From positions 496,001-560,000 of the forward strand of contig OZ220688.1 in the NCBI GenBank assembly GCA_965116445.1: 64,000 nucleotides of DNA. The letters run 5' to 3'. The notes under the pieces are model-generated. The model was given only the letters and a program-made list of their open reading frames with translations, had not been told where the DNA came from and did not search any database. Position numbers and translations under genes: made by a program. This document shows positions 61,888 to 64,000 of this stretch, piece by piece (position 1 is the stretch's first letter; the number at the start of each line of letters is the position of its first letter). Source of the stretch: Multivorans sp965116445 (GTDB lineage: Bacteria > Acidobacteriota > Thermoanaerobaculia > Multivoradales > Multivoraceae).

Positions 61888-64000
61888 GGCAGGCGCACCT
61901 CGACGGTCACCGGGAAGGCCTGCGCTTCGCCCGCCAGGGCGTGGCGCTTCGGCAGCAGACGGTCGACGATGCGCCGGCGCTCACCCTCCAACTGCTCGCG
62001 CGCGTCTTCGTAGTGGCGGCGGCGGCGGTCGATCTCGCGCTCCCTGTCCTGGATCGAGTCGGCTATCCGTTCGAGGTCGCGGCGCTGGTCGAAGAGCCGG
62101 CCTTGCGCGAGCGAGCGGCGGAGCGTCGCGATCTCCCGTTCGAGCTGCTTCACGCTCTGCTGTTCGATCAGTGCGGAGACTTCGCCCTGCCGGCTCCGGT
62201 AGCGGTCGTTCGCGTCCTGCAGGGCGCTTGTGCCGTCGGCTTGCAACTGTGCCTGGAGCGAGCCGGTCAGCTCCTCGGCGTGGCGCGTGACCGCGGCTTC
62301 GAGGTCGGCTTCGACCTGTAGGAAGATCCCCCGGGCCCGTTCGAGTTCGGCGGGCGTCGGCGGTGCGGGTTGCGGGGCTCCCGGGTCGCCCTGGGCGCCG
62401 TGTTCGCTGCGGGCCAGGTTCCTTGCCGTCATGTGGGCCATGGGGTCTTCGAGCGCGCCGTTTCGCACGGGAAGGATGAGCGTTCGCACCCAGTGGTGGA
62501 AGGTCTCGCGTAGCTCGTTGACGGCCAGTTCTTCCAGGCTGAGGAGAATCAGGGCGTCCATGCCGCGGGGTACGCCGCCGCGCCGCACGGTCCAGCGCGC
62601 CGCTTCGGCCGGGCCCGGCAGGCGGCGCAGGGTCAGGGTCCGCAGGGCGCGCTCGATCAGCGGATGGGCAAGGTGCAGCAGAGCGACTTCGGGCCGCGGT
62701 GAGAACACGGCGCGGTCGCCCGTTCGCCGCAGCAGGGAGTCCGCGTCGAAGGCGAGGCGCCGGGCGGGGCCGGCGACGCCGTCCGGGGAGGCCATCCGCA
62801 GCGATTCGTCGATCGTGTCGCGCCAGCCGCGGAGGCCGGGGTCCAGGAGGCGCCAGAAGCCGTCCGCGCCGTTCGTATCGCCGGCGCCGGAACTCGGAAC
62901 GCGGTCGAGTTGCGGTCGGCCGCCCGTCATCGCCATCGCGGTTTCGAGGGTCTGCCTGAGTGCCGCGGGGTGGAAGTCGATCTCGCGGGCGAGTTGGCGG
63001 AGGAGCGTGTCGGGAGCGCTGCCGGATGCGGCCGGCGCGCCGGCGGACTGAGCGTCGGCGCCGCCGAAGAGGCCGGGGATTCCCTGGTCGCGCGCCCGTT
63101 CCCGCTCCTCGTTGAGCCCGTGTTGCAGCTCGAACTCGACTCTCGCCAGGTCCGCCCCTTCGACCAGCCGCCTGTGGGCGGCGGTGTCGAACAGCTCGTT
63201 GACCGATCCGAGATCTTCCCGGATCTCGTCCGCCTTCTGAATGACGTAGTGCAGGAACTTCAGATCCGGGTCGTCGTCGCTCAGGAAGTGGTGCACCGTC
63301 ACGTCGCGGGCCTGGCCGTAGCGGTCGAGACGGCCGTTTCGCTGCTCCAGGCGCGAGGGGTTCCACGGGCAGTCGTAGTGCAGGAGGTAGCGGGCGCTGC
63401 GATGCAAGTTGAGCCCTTCGGACGCGGCGTCGGTCGCTACCAGGATGCGCACGGCGGAGTCGGGGTCGTTGAAGGCTGCGCGGACCCGTTCGCGGGCGGC
63501 ATCGTCCATGCCGTCCTGGCCGCCGGCGCCGAACAGGGTGAGCACGCGCGCGGCGGCCTCGCCGCCGTTCGCGTCGTAGCGTTCCCGCAGCCGGCGTTCG
63601 AGGTAGTCCAGGGTCGTCTTGTACTCGGTGAAGACGACGAGCCGTTCGTCGTCGCGGAAGGCCGGCGCTTCGCCGGGTGCGTGCGGGAGAAGCAGGAGTC
63701 GCTCGATCAGTTCGGTGAGGGCGTCGAGTCGGGCGTCGGCGGTCGGGTCCTGTTCGACGGCCGGCGGGCCCTGGGCAACGAAGCCGAGGTTGCCCAACGC
63801 GGTGTCAATGGCTGTCATCTCGCCTTCCACGGCGTCCGCGACGTTGCGCAGCCAGGCGCCGACGACGCCGGCCGCGGTGCCGGTGCGCTGCTCGGTCTCC
63901 CGGTCGTCCGACGTTTCCCGCTCGACGGAGCGCTTCGCCGCCGCGACATCTGCGTCGGTCGCCGCGTCGGCGGCCTGCTCGGCGCGTGCGTAGCCGTCGC
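61884..64000 (-). CDS. SNF2-type helicase (DrmD-like), C-terminal part, runs off the window
   Basis: The frame is open to the right edge, so the N-terminal helicase domain is outside the window. The visible ~700 residues contain helicase domain 2: VVFTEYKTTLDYLERRL, LVATDAASEGLNLH, LLHYDCPWNPSRLEQRNGRLDRYGQ (the QR-x-GR-x-x-R motif VI), then a long C-terminal extension with coiled-coil segments (LEREIATLRRSLAQGRLFDQ and similar). This architecture and the coupled downstream adenine methylase resemble DrmD-DrmMI of DISARM. A GTG at 63830 would give an internal start, but homologous sequence continues upstream. Confidence 0.87.
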   Translation of the reverse strand, partial: DGYARAEQAADAATDADVAAAKRSVERETSDDRETEQRTGTAAGVVGAWLRNVADAVEGEMTAIDTALGNLGFVAQGPPAVEQDPTADARLDALTELIERLLLLPHAPGEAPAFRDDERLVVFTEYKTTLDYLERRLRERYDANGGEAAARVLTLFGAGGQDGMDDAARERVRAAFNDPDSAVRILVATDAASEGLNLHRSARYLLHYDCPWNPSRLEQRNGRLDRYGQARDVTVHHFLSDDDPDLKFLHYVIQKADEIREDLGSVNELFDTAAHRRLVEGADLARVEFELQHGLNEERERARDQGIPGLFGGADAQSAGAPAASGSAPDTLLRQLAREIDFHPAALRQTLETAMAMTGGRPQLDRVPSSGAGDTNGADGFWRLLDPGLRGWRDTIDESLRMASPDGVAGPARRLAFDADSLLRRTGDRAVFSPRPEVALLHLAHPLIERALRTLTLRRLPGPAEAARWTVRRGGVPRGMDALILLSLEELAVNELRETFHHWVRTLILPVRNGALEDPMAHMTARNLARSEHGAQGDPGAPQPAPPTPAELERARGIFLQVEADLEAAVTRHAEELTGSLQAQLQADGTSALQDANDRYRSRQGEVSALIEQQSVKQLEREIATLRRSLAQGRLFDQRRDLERIADSIQDREREIDRRRRHYEDAREQLEGERRRIVDRLLPKRHALAGEAQAFPVTVEVRLP

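Overview
The window is high-GC, densely coded DNA from a free-living, aerobic, Gram-negative-type bacterium. Indicators are the C5 haem pathway with oxygen-dependent HemF, lipoprotein signal peptides, a secreted c-type cytochrome/copper monooxygenase-like protein, an M2 zinc peptidase and large sulfatases. Several secreted families resemble those of Acidobacteriota, but no rRNA or other marker is present, so the phylum is only a guess. I saw no tRNA, rRNA or CRISPR array.

Layout. 0.1-1.4 kb: RES toxin with a DUF2384-type antitoxin. 1.5-6.9 kb (minus): haem operon hemCD(fusion)-hemL-hemF-hemH, mostly joined by ATGA overlaps. 7-13 kb (plus): M2 peptidase, exonuclease III, S41 peptidase, membrane and secreted proteins, with a SixA-like phosphatase on minus. 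13-16 kb (minus): XdhC-type proteins, a MocA-like nucleotidyltransferase and ManA. 16-18.7 kb: lipoprotein and a secreted beta-propeller protein bracketed by inverted copies of a ~180-bp hairpin element. 18.7-25.5 kb: copper monooxygenase/cytochrome operon, AbgT transporter, HupE, PpiC, nucleoside hydrolase. 25.7-31.3 kb (minus): CoxE-like and CoxD/MoxR-like genes with a HepT/MntA toxin-antitoxin pair between them, then an SLC5 symporter and partner. 31.4-38.1 kb: heterodimeric ABC exporter and a double sulfatase.

38.2-64 kb is a defence island. It holds a PARIS-like pair (AriA ATPase and DUF4435 AriB) in which ariB is cut by a 1,493-bp insertion sequence with a CTAT target duplication; removing it rebuilds the frame exactly. 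It also holds a 2,030-residue helicase-DUF1998-nuclease-S24 fusion, zeta-toxin and Phd-type elements, a type III-like CBASS operon (TRIP13 ATPase, HORMA-like partner, HORMA protein, CD-NTase) next to an S-4TM pore effector and an Xre regulator, a 2-TM protein, and a DISARM-like pair (SNF2-type helicase and Eco57I-type methylase, the latter frameshifted) running off the right edge.

The most unusual structure is a dispersed family of tandem GC-rich hairpins (about 12 copies). Most lie at gene ends, but five sit in frame inside coding regions (interdomain linkers, signal-peptide n-regions, a C-terminal tail). Compensatory base changes between copies show that the hairpins are conserved as structure. 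The family is absent from ~35.4 to 60.3 kb, the core of the defence island.
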